Source: Acinetobacter johnsonii CIP 64.6
GTDB lineage: Bacteria; Pseudomonadota; Gammaproteobacteria; Pseudomonadales; Moraxellaceae
NCBI RefSeq assembly: GCF_000368045.1
Contig: NZ_KB849236.1
Span: 333,463 to 397,462 of the forward strand
Direction: 5' to 3'
DNA length: 64,000 bases
The notes below the pieces were generated by a model that searched no databases, was not told the DNA's origin, and worked only from the letters and a program-made list of their open reading frames with translations. Shown piece by piece: positions 8,326 to 16,835 of this stretch (position 1 is its first letter; each line of letters begins with the position of its first letter). Both the position numbers and the translations under genes were made by a program.

Positions 8326-8679
8326 ATGATGGGACAGATTTTGATTGCTTTAATTGCACTGTTGCATGTGTATATTTTAGTTTTAGAGATGTTTTTATGG
8401 GATAAGCCTTATGGTCTAAAAGCCTTTGGTAATACGCCTGAAAAAGCACAACTGACCAAAGTCATGGCGCAAAATCAGGGCTTATACAATGGTTTCTTGG
8501 CAGCAGGTCTATTTTGGGCGCTATGTGCACCCGAAACTTATGCACTGCCACTGGCCAATTTCTTTTTAGGCTGCGTTTTGGTTGCTGGGATTTATGGTGG
8601 GTTGACCGCCAGTAAGAAAATTATCTACATTCAAGCCTTACCTGCGGCTGTGGCGTTACTTGCGGTGAATGTTCTCTAA
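8326..8679 (+). CDS. DUF1304 family membrane protein
   Basis: This 117-residue hydrophobic protein has four predicted membrane segments. Its motifs match DUF1304: LHVYILVLEMFLWDKP near the start, KVMAQNQGLYNGFLAAGLFW in the middle and GLTASKKIIYIQALPAAVAL at the end. Function is unknown for the family. It follows the oxidoreductase by 67 bases and may be co-transcribed with it. Confidence 0.8.
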   Translation: MMGQILIALIALLHVYILVLEMFLWDKPYGLKAFGNTPEKAQLTKVMAQNQGLYNGFLAAGLFWALCAPETYALPLANFFLGCVLVAGIYGGLTASKKIIYIQALPAAVALLAVNVL

Positions 8680-8711
8680 ACCAAATGAAACAACTGATTG
8701 AGTTCTGCATT

Positions 8712-8743
8712 AAAAAAGCCAACGTCGAGACGTTGGCTTTTTA
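8712..8743. terminator. Terminator between convergent genes
   Basis: The stem AAAGCCAACGTC / GACGTTGGCTTT has an A run before it and a T run after it, so it can act in both directions for DUF1304 and pirin. Confidence 0.8.
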
Positions 8744-8757
8744 TTGTGAGTGATGAC

Positions 8758-9453
8758 TTATTTGACTTCAGGCAAATCAAACCAAATCACTTGTGTATCT
8801 TCTAAGGCTTTAACCTCGCTTGCGTCTAAAAAAGCAATCGCGTCGCCTGCATGAAGGGTGTGTTCTGCAACTTGGATTGAACCTGAAATTACATGCACAT
8901 AGTTAATATGCTGTGTAGCTTTAACTTCTAGCATTTGATCTTTTTCAATCACAGCCGTTTTGACTTCTGCATCTTGACGGATATGCATTGCAGCATTGTC
9001 ATTTGGACCACAGATCACATGCCATTGATTTGGCTGCTCATGTGGATCAAGACGAATCTGCTGATAGGTTGGTGCTGCATCTCTTTGATTTGGGGTAATC
9101 CAAATTTGTAGCAAATGTACTGGCTCATCACCCTGATTCATTTCGCTATGCTGTACACCTGTACCTGCACTCATCAGTTGCCATTCACCAGCAGAAATAC
9201 CACCATGGTTACCCATGCTGTCTTTATGGGTGATGGTACCATTGAGCACACAGGTCAAGATTTCCATATTGTCATGGGGGTGTTGCCCAAAACCTTGATG
9301 GCCCGCGATCACGTCGTCATTGATGACACGTAAGGCACTCACGCCCATATATTTAGGGTTATACCAACTGCCAAAAGAAAAGCTGTGTTTAGACTCTAGC
9401 CAACCGATATTGACATGACCACGGTCTTGACTGCGATGAATTAAAGCATCCAT
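8758..9453 (-). CDS. Pirin family protein
   Basis: This 231-residue bicupin is of the YhhW/pirin type. The N-terminal cupin holds the metal-binding residues in HPHDNMEIL and GTGVQHSEMN (His-His-Glu-His set). Bacterial pirins such as YhhW bind Fe or other divalent metal and show quercetin 2,3-dioxygenase activity in vitro; their role in the cell is unclear. The start at 9453 (MDALIHRSQDRGH) is supported by a GGAG site ten bases upstream and by the usual pirin N-terminus. A longer in-frame reading to 9531 adds residues with no family similarity. Confidence 0.85.
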   Translation of the reverse strand: MDALIHRSQDRGHVNIGWLESKHSFSFGSWYNPKYMGVSALRVINDDVIAGHQGFGQHPHDNMEILTCVLNGTITHKDSMGNHGGISAGEWQLMSAGTGVQHSEMNQGDEPVHLLQIWITPNQRDAAPTYQQIRLDPHEQPNQWHVICGPNDNAAMHIRQDAEVKTAVIEKDQMLEVKATQHINYVHVISGSIQVAEHTLHAGDAIAFLDASEVKALEDTQVIWFDLPEVK

Positions 9454-9574
9454 TTTGAACTCCAATCTTATTTTTAATCTATGGAGTAATTTTAGCGTTT
9501 TATATTTGTCGCTAAAATAGTGAATTTGCAATGTTGCGTTTCAATATTGAAATGATACAACACATATTCCAGCC

Positions 9575-10645
9575 TCAGTCTAAATCACAATACCGTACAC
9601 GGAAATCTTTCCAGACGTAGTTTTTGCCTTGCGCATATTCAGCTAAAAATTGTTGATGTAGCTTCGGCTGCTGTTGCATCCAGTCATTGCCCCATTTCAT
9701 ACCAAGTGGAGGCGCTTTGTCTTTAAAAACAAAATAGTCATCAAGGCAAGTACTGCTTTCAACGGAGAGTGGTACATCTTGATCATCGAGATAATTTTCA
9801 TAGTTAATCGAGTTGGGTGGATTCTTTAAGAACACTTTGTCACTGGCGGTGAGCAGAATTTTCTGTTCAAAGTGCTTCAATTGACCTTGTCTGTATTCAT
9901 AGCGGGTTTCAAGGTTATAAGGGTGTACGGTTTGGTAGTCGCCTGGAGACTTGGTGCTGTATTCCAGTATTGCATTATTATAATCTAATAAGTCTTCATC
10001 CCATTTGGGGCCAAAACTCATCCCATCTTCAATGGCTGGAGCCACAAATTGTACGCGGTGGAGCTGTTTTCCATTCGTGTCGATTTCAATAATTTCATAG
10101 CTGTATCGGTAGCGATTGTTGGTATAGATGGGGTTCATGGCCGCATTGGCTTTTAACTCTGTAGGAGGAGTATAGGCATAGCGAGTACGAAAAATCAGTG
10201 CGAGATTTTTAGCGACGGGTATAATCGAAAACAGTTCATGATCTTTGACAGTGTTGTTGAGTTGGGGCTGTAGGGTGATTTTTTCTCTATTTTCAGCATA
10301 AGCCTCGCCTATTGAAAAAACTGCCGAGTGGGGCGAGTTTAAATAAAGCAGTTTAGGCTTTTGCCCCGTTCGAATCGCGTAATAGTGAATCGGAGATTTG
10401 CCTGCGATGACATAATAGAGTGCATTCAAAAGTGGATCTTTGAGGCTATCTTGCTCTGGAATGTATTGCGGATGACGGATTTTTTCATGATCATCCAGAC
10501 TGTCAAATGGATTGTCAGATTCGACTACATATGCAGAAGCATCCACGCTGGTCACGATTTCTTCATCTAATTCGGCAAAGCTATAAGTTGAGAAAGATAG
10601 TAAGCAGGCCACGGGCAGTATTATTTTTAAAGCGTTCATCGTCAT
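9575..10645 (-). CDS. Uncharacterised exported protein
   Basis: A protein of about 356 residues with a clear signal peptide (ALKIILPVACLLSFSTYSFA) and no recognised domain. It is polar, rich in Tyr and Asp, and has a Cys pair (one near the middle of the C-terminal third, one four residues from the end) that could form a disulfide in the periplasm. The ATG at 10645 or the one at 10639 is the likely start; the frame extends to a TTG at 10681, but that codon lies inside the terminator hairpin of the upstream L,D-transpeptidase gene. Function unknown. Confidence 0.6.
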   Translation of the reverse strand: MTMNALKIILPVACLLSFSTYSFAELDEEIVTSVDASAYVVESDNPFDSLDDHEKIRHPQYIPEQDSLKDPLLNALYYVIAGKSPIHYYAIRTGQKPKLLYLNSPHSAVFSIGEAYAENREKITLQPQLNNTVKDHELFSIIPVAKNLALIFRTRYAYTPPTELKANAAMNPIYTNNRYRYSYEIIEIDTNGKQLHRVQFVAPAIEDGMSFGPKWDEDLLDYNNAILEYSTKSPGDYQTVHPYNLETRYEYRQGQLKHFEQKILLTASDKVFLKNPPNSINYENYLDDQDVPLSVESSTCLDDYFVFKDKAPPLGMKWGNDWMQQQPKLHQQFLAEYAQGKNYVWKDFRVRYCDLD

Positions 10646-10663
10646 TTTTATATTGTTGTAATT

Positions 10664-10694
10664 GAAAAAAGGTGCTCTCAAGAGAACACCTTTT
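10664..10694 (-). terminator. Terminator of the L,D-transpeptidase gene
   Basis: Read on the minus strand, AAAGGTGTTCTC and GAGAGCACCTTT form a stem followed by a T run. It lies 27 bases after the transpeptidase stop and just before the next gene. Confidence 0.75.
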
Positions 10695-10720
10695 ATAGCG
10701 TAAATAACTTAGAAAGCCAA

Positions 10721-11971
10721 TTATTCTAAGAATTTAACCGTAACACCTGACTTCACTTTTTTGCCAAGATCATTAGCATCCCAGTTGGTCAAACGGATAC
10801 AACCGTGCGATGCTGTTTTAGAAATAGCTGAAGGGTTTGGTGTACCATGAATACCAAATGATTTTTTGCTTAAACCAATCCAGATATTCCCTACAGGACC
10901 ATTTGGACCCGGTGGTAGAGAAAGTGGTTTTAAGTTTTTGCCCTGTACAAAGTTACTTGGTGAGTAGCTATACCAAGGATTTGGCGCAACACCAGTGACT
11001 TTATAAGTACCCGTTGGAGACGGAGTATCTGAGCTACCAATGGTTGCAGGGAAAGAACCGATCATTTGGTTGCGGCTGTTAAATAAATACAGCTGTTTTG
11101 CACCTTTGTGCGCAACGATCAAATGAATGTCTTCTGGCACTTCATTGCGGATATTGGCCACAATAATTTTTTCGCCCGCTTTTTTGAAGGTCGCTTTTGG
11201 ATTTAACTTCTGCAAGAAGTCTTCATCCATATGGAACTTTTCACCCAACATTTCAGTCACGCGAGTGTAATACAAACCTTTCATTTTGGCTTGTAGTGCA
11301 TAATCGCGTGGAATTGATGCAGCATAAGGACCTTTTAGGTCTGCTTCGGTAATGGTGTATTCAATAAACGCAGGTTTAGAACCTTGGCTTGCTATTAGGG
11401 CATCCCAAGTTTCTTTGGTTAAAGTGCCTGTTGCTTTTAAACCGCTCATTTGCTGGAACGAAGCAATGGCTTTGAGGGTGTTTTTACCGCTCATGCCATC
11501 AATTGCGCCCGGAGACGCATGTGCATTATTCAACATCACGTGAGCACGTGCATAGACAGGGAATTGGCCTTTACCAATATTGTCAAACCATTCTGCACTG
11601 TTTAAACCATTTAATGTCCACGATGCTTTAGCTGCAGCAGGATTGGTCGTCGTGGTGGTCGGTGCAGGGGTGGTTTTGCTTGGTGCAGCACCAACGTCAG
11701 CGGTTTTATCTTCAGATTGTTCAAGTTGATCTAAAGTTTGCGAAGCTTGGTTTAAGTCTGCTTGTTCTTTTGCTGTAATTTGGCTATTTGCAACCGCAGT
11801 AGAAGCTGAAGCGACATCTGTTGCTAAAGGATCAATAGGATCTTGAACTGAAGTATCAATGATCTTTTTTGGCGTCAAGGGTTGTTCAGTAGTAGATGCA
11901 GCAAACGCTGTACCAGCAAGAATGCAACTTAAACTCATCGCGAGTATTGTGCGAACGAACATGTAATTCAA
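10721..11971 (-). CDS. L,D-transpeptidase (YkuD) with peptidoglycan-binding domain
   Basis: This 416-residue periplasmic enzyme forms 3-3 cross-links in peptidoglycan or attaches D-amino acids or proteins to it. A signal peptide (about 1-25) is followed by a Thr/Ala/Pro-rich linker (about 26-125) and a PG_binding_1 domain (about 135-195, with GMSGKNTLKAIASFQ). The YkuD catalytic domain (about 265-415) has His375 in IHGTPN and the catalytic pair His389/Cys391 in SHGCIRL. The YkuD domain directly follows a LysM-like/ErfK segment. In Acinetobacter such enzymes matter for stationary-phase wall remodelling (genus knowledge). It is divergent from hemE. Confidence 0.9.
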   Translation of the reverse strand: MNYMFVRTILAMSLSCILAGTAFAASTTEQPLTPKKIIDTSVQDPIDPLATDVASASTAVANSQITAKEQADLNQASQTLDQLEQSEDKTADVGAAPSKTTPAPTTTTTNPAAAKASWTLNGLNSAEWFDNIGKGQFPVYARAHVMLNNAHASPGAIDGMSGKNTLKAIASFQQMSGLKATGTLTKETWDALIASQGSKPAFIEYTITEADLKGPYAASIPRDYALQAKMKGLYYTRVTEMLGEKFHMDEDFLQKLNPKATFKKAGEKIIVANIRNEVPEDIHLIVAHKGAKQLYLFNSRNQMIGSFPATIGSSDTPSPTGTYKVTGVAPNPWYSYSPSNFVQGKNLKPLSLPPGPNGPVGNIWIGLSKKSFGIHGTPNPSAISKTASHGCIRLTNWDANDLGKKVKSGVTVKFLE

Positions 11972-12164
11972 CCTTAAGAATTATTCATTTACAAAGTAAA
12001 AACTAGTGAAGTATTACAGAAAAAAGATGGAGATGCAGTATTTGTTTTGTGTAAATATTCGTTTGCATCTTTGTCCTGATCGAATTTTAGTGTTATGAGA
12101 AGTTATTAAAAATTCGACCTTTTTGTTATGATGGTGAGCAAATTTAATTGAGATGGGAAAGTAA

Positions 12165-13235
12165 ATGACGACGCTTAAAAATGATCGTTTTCTACGTGCT
12201 TTATTACGTGAACCTGTAGATACCACACCCGTCTGGATGATGCGTCAAGCAGGGCGTTATTTACCTGAATATCGTGCAACCCGTGCACAAGCGGGTGATT
12301 TCCTTTCGCTGTGTAAAAATAACGAATTTGCGTGTGAAGTAACTTTACAGCCTTTACGTCGTTATGAGCTCGACGCTGCCATTTTATTTTCAGATATTTT
12401 AACTGTACCCGATGCTTTGGGTTTAGGGCTTTATTTTGAAGCTGGGGAAGGGCCTAAATTTCATAAAACGGTCCGTACTGAACAAGATGTGGCGAATTTA
12501 CCTCAGTTTAATGCCGCGTCTGATCTCGACTATGTGATGAATGCAGTCAAGACGATTCGTTCAGCCTTAGGTGGACAAGTGCCTTTAATTGGCTTTTCAG
12601 GCAGTCCTTGGACGCTGGCAACTTATATGGTTGAAGGTGGTTCGAGCAAAGACTTCCGTTTCACCAAACAAATGATGTATGCGCAACCTGAAGTTTTACA
12701 TGCGCTGCTCGATCGTTTGGCTGATGCGGTAATTGACTATCTAAATGCGCAAATTGATGCAGGTGCTCAAGCCGTACAAATTTTTGACAGCTGGGGCGGG
12801 GCATTGGCACACCGTGAATATTTAGAATTTTCTTTAAAATACATGCAAAAAATTGTTGCAGGTTTAAAACGTGAAAATGAAGGACGTAAAGTGCCTGTGA
12901 TCTTATTCACTAAAGGTGGCGGTCAGTGGCTAGAGCCGATGGTGGCAACAGGAGCTGATGCTTTTGGTTTAGATTGGACGACGCCATTAAATGTAGCTCG
13001 TCAAACGGTGGCTGGCCGTGCGGCACTGCAAGGCAACTTAGACCCTGCAACATTATATGGTTCGCATGACACCATCGTGAAAGCCACTAAAGCCATGTTG
13101 GATGACGCTTATGCAGGCGGTGAGAAAACAGGTTATGTTGCAAACTTAGGTCACGGCATTACTCAGTGGGTTGACCCTGAAAACCCGAAAGCCTTTATTG
13201 ATACTGTGCATGAATACAGTGCCAAATATCTCTAA
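12165..13235 (+). CDS. hemE: Uroporphyrinogen decarboxylase HemE
   Basis: HemE removes four carboxyl groups from uroporphyrinogen III to give coproporphyrinogen III in haem synthesis. The 356-residue length is normal. The N-terminal signature PVWMMRQAGRYLPEYR (about 21-36) carries the Arg residues that bind substrate, and the catalytic Asp lies in ILFSDILTVPDALG. YANLGHGI-type residues (VANLGHGITQWVDPE) near residues 325-340 complete the site. The RBS is GGAAAG before the ATG. It is cytoplasmic and followed closely by a DUF817 gene. Confidence 0.96.
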   Translation: MTTLKNDRFLRALLREPVDTTPVWMMRQAGRYLPEYRATRAQAGDFLSLCKNNEFACEVTLQPLRRYELDAAILFSDILTVPDALGLGLYFEAGEGPKFHKTVRTEQDVANLPQFNAASDLDYVMNAVKTIRSALGGQVPLIGFSGSPWTLATYMVEGGSSKDFRFTKQMMYAQPEVLHALLDRLADAVIDYLNAQIDAGAQAVQIFDSWGGALAHREYLEFSLKYMQKIVAGLKRENEGRKVPVILFTKGGGQWLEPMVATGADAFGLDWTTPLNVARQTVAGRAALQGNLDPATLYGSHDTIVKATKAMLDDAYAGGEKTGYVANLGHGITQWVDPENPKAFIDTVHEYSAKYL

Positions 13236-13268
13236 GTTTCACAGCTTCAATTCAATTAGGATTCATGC

Positions 13269-14069
13269 GTGATCACGATTTTAAAATCATGTTTTGAGTT
13301 CTCATCTAAGGCAGCTTCGGCTGCCTTATTTGGGATATTACTGTTATTGGCTTTTGCGTTCACAGCCAGTATGGGGGATCAGGAATATTTCGGCTTTTTC
13401 CGTTATGACTATCTATTGTTTTATGCCGTACTGATTCAGGTATGTCTACTGTATTTAAAACTTGAGTCTTGGACCGAAGCTAAAGTGATTGCATTATTTC
13501 ATGTGATGGCAATGGTGATGGAAATCTTTTTGACCCATCCGCAAATTGCGTCTTGGCAGTATCCGCATCCCGCCGTGTTTAAAATTTTAACAGTGCCTTT
13601 GTTTGCAGGTTTTATGTATTCGGCTGTGGGTAGTTTTTTTGCGCGTTCATTACGTCTCTATCATGTTTCTTTTCAGCACTTACCCCGTTTCTCCGCCATG
13701 CTGACATTGGCGGTGTTGTCTTATATCAACTTTATGTCCAAATTTTTTGTTCCAGATATTCGTTATCTTTTGTTTGCGTGGAGCATAGTGCTATTTTGGA
13801 AAACCAAGATTGGCTTTGAATTACAGCAGCACCGTTTTCAACTGCCGATGTTACCCGTACTTTTACTGTTGGCTTTTATTATTTGGATTGCGGAAAATAT
13901 CAGTACGTTTTACCAAATCTGGTTGTACCCAAGTCAAGTCGATGCATGGCATATGGTCGGTTGGGGCAAGTTGGGTTCTTGGTATTTATTGCTACTGCTC
14001 AGTCTGGTGTTGGTGTTAAAGATTTTAGGGAAACGAGACCTACGTGGCAGTTGGTCCTTATACCGCTAA
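13269..14069 (+). CDS. DUF817 family membrane protein
   Basis: This 266-residue integral membrane protein has about eight hydrophobic segments and the family's conserved residues YFGFFRYDYLLFYAVLIQ, WQYPHPAVFKI and GFMYSAVGSFFAR. It starts at a GTG 33 bases after hemE with AGG upstream, so it is probably in the hemE transcript. DUF817 proteins have no assigned function. The C-terminus is basic. Confidence 0.75.
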   Translation: MITILKSCFEFSSKAASAALFGILLLLAFAFTASMGDQEYFGFFRYDYLLFYAVLIQVCLLYLKLESWTEAKVIALFHVMAMVMEIFLTHPQIASWQYPHPAVFKILTVPLFAGFMYSAVGSFFARSLRLYHVSFQHLPRFSAMLTLAVLSYINFMSKFFVPDIRYLLFAWSIVLFWKTKIGFELQQHRFQLPMLPVLLLLAFIIWIAENISTFYQIWLYPSQVDAWHMVGWGKLGSWYLLLLLSLVLVLKILGKRDLRGSWSLYR

Positions 14070-14215
14070 AGCACATTTTTAAATATTCACTTCACTTTAG
14101 TATAAATTGTTTTGCGTTATGCGCTTGTTACCGCTATCTTACAAGGGTGTAGCTCAAAATACACACAATAGGAACAATAAAAATACTCGGAGATAATCGA
14201 GTCTGGAGAAACCTT

Positions 14216-14686
14216 ATGTTGAAAAAAATAGCATTGGCTGCGGTTTTGGCTGTTGGTTCTACCGCTACATTTGCAGATAATGACGTCGGTTGTGGTATTG
14301 GTTCACAAATTTGGGCTGGCCAGTCTGGTAAAGTCGCTAAAATTTTAGCGGGTACAACCAATGGTCTTTTCGCTAACCAACTTTTCGGTATTACCTTTGG
14401 TACTTTAGGTTGTAGCGGTACAGGTACTGTGACTGCTCAGGCTGTAACATTTACCAACGAAAATGCGGAAGCATTGGCGCGTGATATGGCAGTCGGTGAG
14501 GGCGAAAGTCTAAATGTACTGGCTGAATTACTGAACATCCAGTCTGAAGATAAAGCACGTTTCTTTGAAGTGTCTAAACAAAACTTCGCAAAAATCTATT
14601 CAGCTGAAAACCAAGATGCGCTTCAAGTATTAGCATCTTTACAAGCAGTCATGGCAACGGATAGCGTATTAAAAGCATACGTTTAA
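14216..14686 (+). CDS. DUF3015 family exported protein
   Basis: A 156-residue protein with a signal peptide (MLKKIALAAVLAVGSTATFA) and a mature part starting DNDVGCGIGSQIWAGQSGK, the typical opening of DUF3015 proteins. Two Cys (in GCGIGS and LGCSGTG) probably form a disulfide. The second half is helical. It is followed by a terminator and then the DUF4105 gene. The family is found near envelope genes in Proteobacteria but has no known activity. Confidence 0.75.
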   Translation: MLKKIALAAVLAVGSTATFADNDVGCGIGSQIWAGQSGKVAKILAGTTNGLFANQLFGITFGTLGCSGTGTVTAQAVTFTNENAEALARDMAVGEGESLNVLAELLNIQSEDKARFFEVSKQNFAKIYSAENQDALQVLASLQAVMATDSVLKAYV

Positions 14687-14695
14687 TTGCACCAT

Positions 14696-14724
14696 AAAAC
14701 CCTGCCATTCAGGCAGGGTTTTTC
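14696..14724 (+). terminator. Terminator after DUF3015
   Basis: AACCCTGCC / GGCAGGGTT form a stem, followed by TTT. It separates the gene from the DUF4105 gene only 30 bases further on. Confidence 0.75.
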
Positions 14725-14755
14725 ATATCTAAAAAAGAAGAATAGCTAACACTGC

Positions 14756-16639
14756 ATGAAATCTGTTGTCCTCCTCTCAAGTGTGCTATTCAGCACCAGC
14801 ATCTTTGCTCAAGCACCTCGCTCAGCAGAGTTTTATATTGAAAAAGCACAGCAGCTGAAGCTAGCCTCAAATGTGACGTGGCAACGTTTGATGTATGCCA
14901 ATGCTTCAGGACAAAGTGAAGTCACTTACCGTCCATTTTTTTATAGTGAACACGGACAAACTCAGCTCAAACAAGAGCTTGATGCCAATATTGCAGCACT
15001 TTTTACTCCAGCCGAAGCCAATCAATCGATTCAGTGTCGCTTTCCGGCACGTTCAAAATGGCTCATAGGACAACTGAATATTGCATCAAACCAACTGACT
15101 AAAGCCTCATGTCCTGAGCTGGATGAGTGGCTTGGGCAAATTAAGCCGTATAAGGCGACTTTAATTTACGCCACGGACTTTATGGGCAATCCCAGTTCGA
15201 TGTTTGGGCATACCCTGTTAAGGCTCGATCCTAAAGACCAAAAACAGCTGAACTTAGTCTCTTATGCCGTGAATTATGTAGCGACAGTGGCCAATAGCGA
15301 CAGCTTTTCTTTTGCATGGAAGGGCTTAACCGGGCAGTACCCAGGTGAGTACTCACTCATGCCGTACTATCGAAAAGTGAAAGAATATGGTGATTTGGAA
15401 AGCCGCGATTTGTGGGAGTATGAGTTAGCCCTGACGCCAGAAGAAACCAAAACCATGGTTGAGCATATTTGGGAACTCAAGCATGTGCAATTTCCTTACT
15501 ATTTTATCAGTGATAACTGTGCCTATCGTTTACTGGGTTTAATTGATTTGGTACGGCCAGAGGTCAACCTACAAAAACAATTTAAAACCGCTGCGATTCC
15601 TGTTGAGACTATTAAGGCGGTCGATGAAAACCATCTAATTGCAGAAAGTGTTTACCGTCCAGCTTTAGAAACTCAGTTGTTGGCACAAGCCAAACAACAC
15701 GGACAAGCCTTGGCAGCGGCTGCGCATCAGGTTGCGCAACTTGAACCTGCTCAAATGCAAGATTATTTGAATCGCTATGCCTTGGTGGATCAGGCACGTA
15801 TTTTAGAAATGGCCTATGACCATGTGTATTTACAGTTAATTGCACAAAAGATTGCGGCAGAAGACGCCCAACCGCGTATTCGACAACTGCTGGGTTTGCG
15901 GAGTCAGATTGACTTGGAAAAGCAACGTCAAGTGGTCGAAGCGCCAAAAGTAGATCCAGTAAAAGGCCACCATGCGCGAACCGTTCAGCTTGAAGCAGGT
16001 GAGATACAAGGTGACACTTATTTCCGACTGAGCCATCGTCAGGCCTATCATGACTTGATTGACCCACAAGGCGGCTTTCGTTTGGGTACACAGCTTAAAT
16101 TTCTAGATGGTAGCCTCGAATATCGCGATGATCGACTAAAACTGCAAGAACTAAATGTGCTGGAGGTCAATGCCTACAGTCCATTGACTGCTTTTAAAAC
16201 ACCATTAAGCTGGGGTTTTAACATGGGTTGGCAACAAGAGGCACTAAATCGAGATGGTGCATTTAGTGAACAGGATCAACACGGTGTATTCAATCTATCC
16301 AGTCAGTTTGGCTATAGTGTGGCAGATCAAGAGCGTCAACATTTATGCTATGCACAATTGCAAAATCATGTTCAAGCAGGCAAAGCTTTAGACCGAGGTT
16401 GGCGCGTGGGACTTGGGCCAACGGTAGGCTGCCAGAACATCTGGAGCGAACATATCAATAGTTTGGTACAGGTCGAGCTGCCATATTGGGAAGATAGCCA
16501 TCAATGGCAAGTCAGACTGAATACTCAGTTGCAATATTTATTCAATCAGCAAAATGCGTTGAGGCTTCATTGGCAGTATCAACAGCAAAAAGGCAAAGAT
16601 TGGGATCAGACGGGTTTGAGTTATATCCATTTCTTTTAG
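14756..16639 (+). CDS. DUF4105 (Lnb-type periplasmic domain) envelope protein
   Basis: This 627-residue exported protein has a signal peptide at residues 1-18. The DUF4105/Lnb N-terminal domain (about 95-270) carries the family signatures CRFPARSKWL, ATDFMGNPSSMFGHTLLRL and FISDNCAYRLL, with conserved His and Cys that suggest a Cys-His papain-like or acyltransfer site. The C-terminal 230 residues are rich in alternating hydrophobic residues and aromatic ends (final SYIHFF), resembling a small outer-membrane beta-barrel. Related Bacteroides Lnb is a lipoprotein N-acyltransferase; whether this protein acts likewise is not known. Confidence 0.75.
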   Translation: MKSVVLLSSVLFSTSIFAQAPRSAEFYIEKAQQLKLASNVTWQRLMYANASGQSEVTYRPFFYSEHGQTQLKQELDANIAALFTPAEANQSIQCRFPARSKWLIGQLNIASNQLTKASCPELDEWLGQIKPYKATLIYATDFMGNPSSMFGHTLLRLDPKDQKQLNLVSYAVNYVATVANSDSFSFAWKGLTGQYPGEYSLMPYYRKVKEYGDLESRDLWEYELALTPEETKTMVEHIWELKHVQFPYYFISDNCAYRLLGLIDLVRPEVNLQKQFKTAAIPVETIKAVDENHLIAESVYRPALETQLLAQAKQHGQALAAAAHQVAQLEPAQMQDYLNRYALVDQARILEMAYDHVYLQLIAQKIAAEDAQPRIRQLLGLRSQIDLEKQRQVVEAPKVDPVKGHHARTVQLEAGEIQGDTYFRLSHRQAYHDLIDPQGGFRLGTQLKFLDGSLEYRDDRLKLQELNVLEVNAYSPLTAFKTPLSWGFNMGWQQEALNRDGAFSEQDQHGVFNLSSQFGYSVADQERQHLCYAQLQNHVQAGKALDRGWRVGLGPTVGCQNIWSEHINSLVQVELPYWEDSHQWQVRLNTQLQYLFNQQNALRLHWQYQQQKGKDWDQTGLSYIHFF

Positions 16640-16654
16640 TTCGATCCTCTTTTC

Positions 16655-16681
16655 AAAGCTCCAATAATGGGGCTTTTTTTA
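16655..16681 (+). terminator. Terminator after DUF4105 gene
   Basis: AAAGCTCC / GGGGCTTT (one G-T pair) form a short stem followed by a T run. Confidence 0.7.
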
Positions 16682-16835
16682 TGAAAGTCATTGCCATTAA
16701 AACAACCAAACGTGAGCCTTACTTTTTATAAAGCGCTGAAAATGAAAGCTGATGGTGAAAATAAGTATTGAAATTTGTTATATTAATCACATAAATGTCT
16801 AGTAAGTCTCAAAAATATATAAATAGGTAAGTTTT

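Noticed and set aside
12014..12226. A 70-codon minus-strand frame across the hemE start
   Set aside because: It overlaps the hemE ribosome site and coding start, has a basic, low-quality composition and no family likeness.
15612..16091. A 159-codon minus-strand frame inside the DUF4105 gene
   Set aside because: It lies entirely within a convincing gene on the other strand and its residues show no domain.
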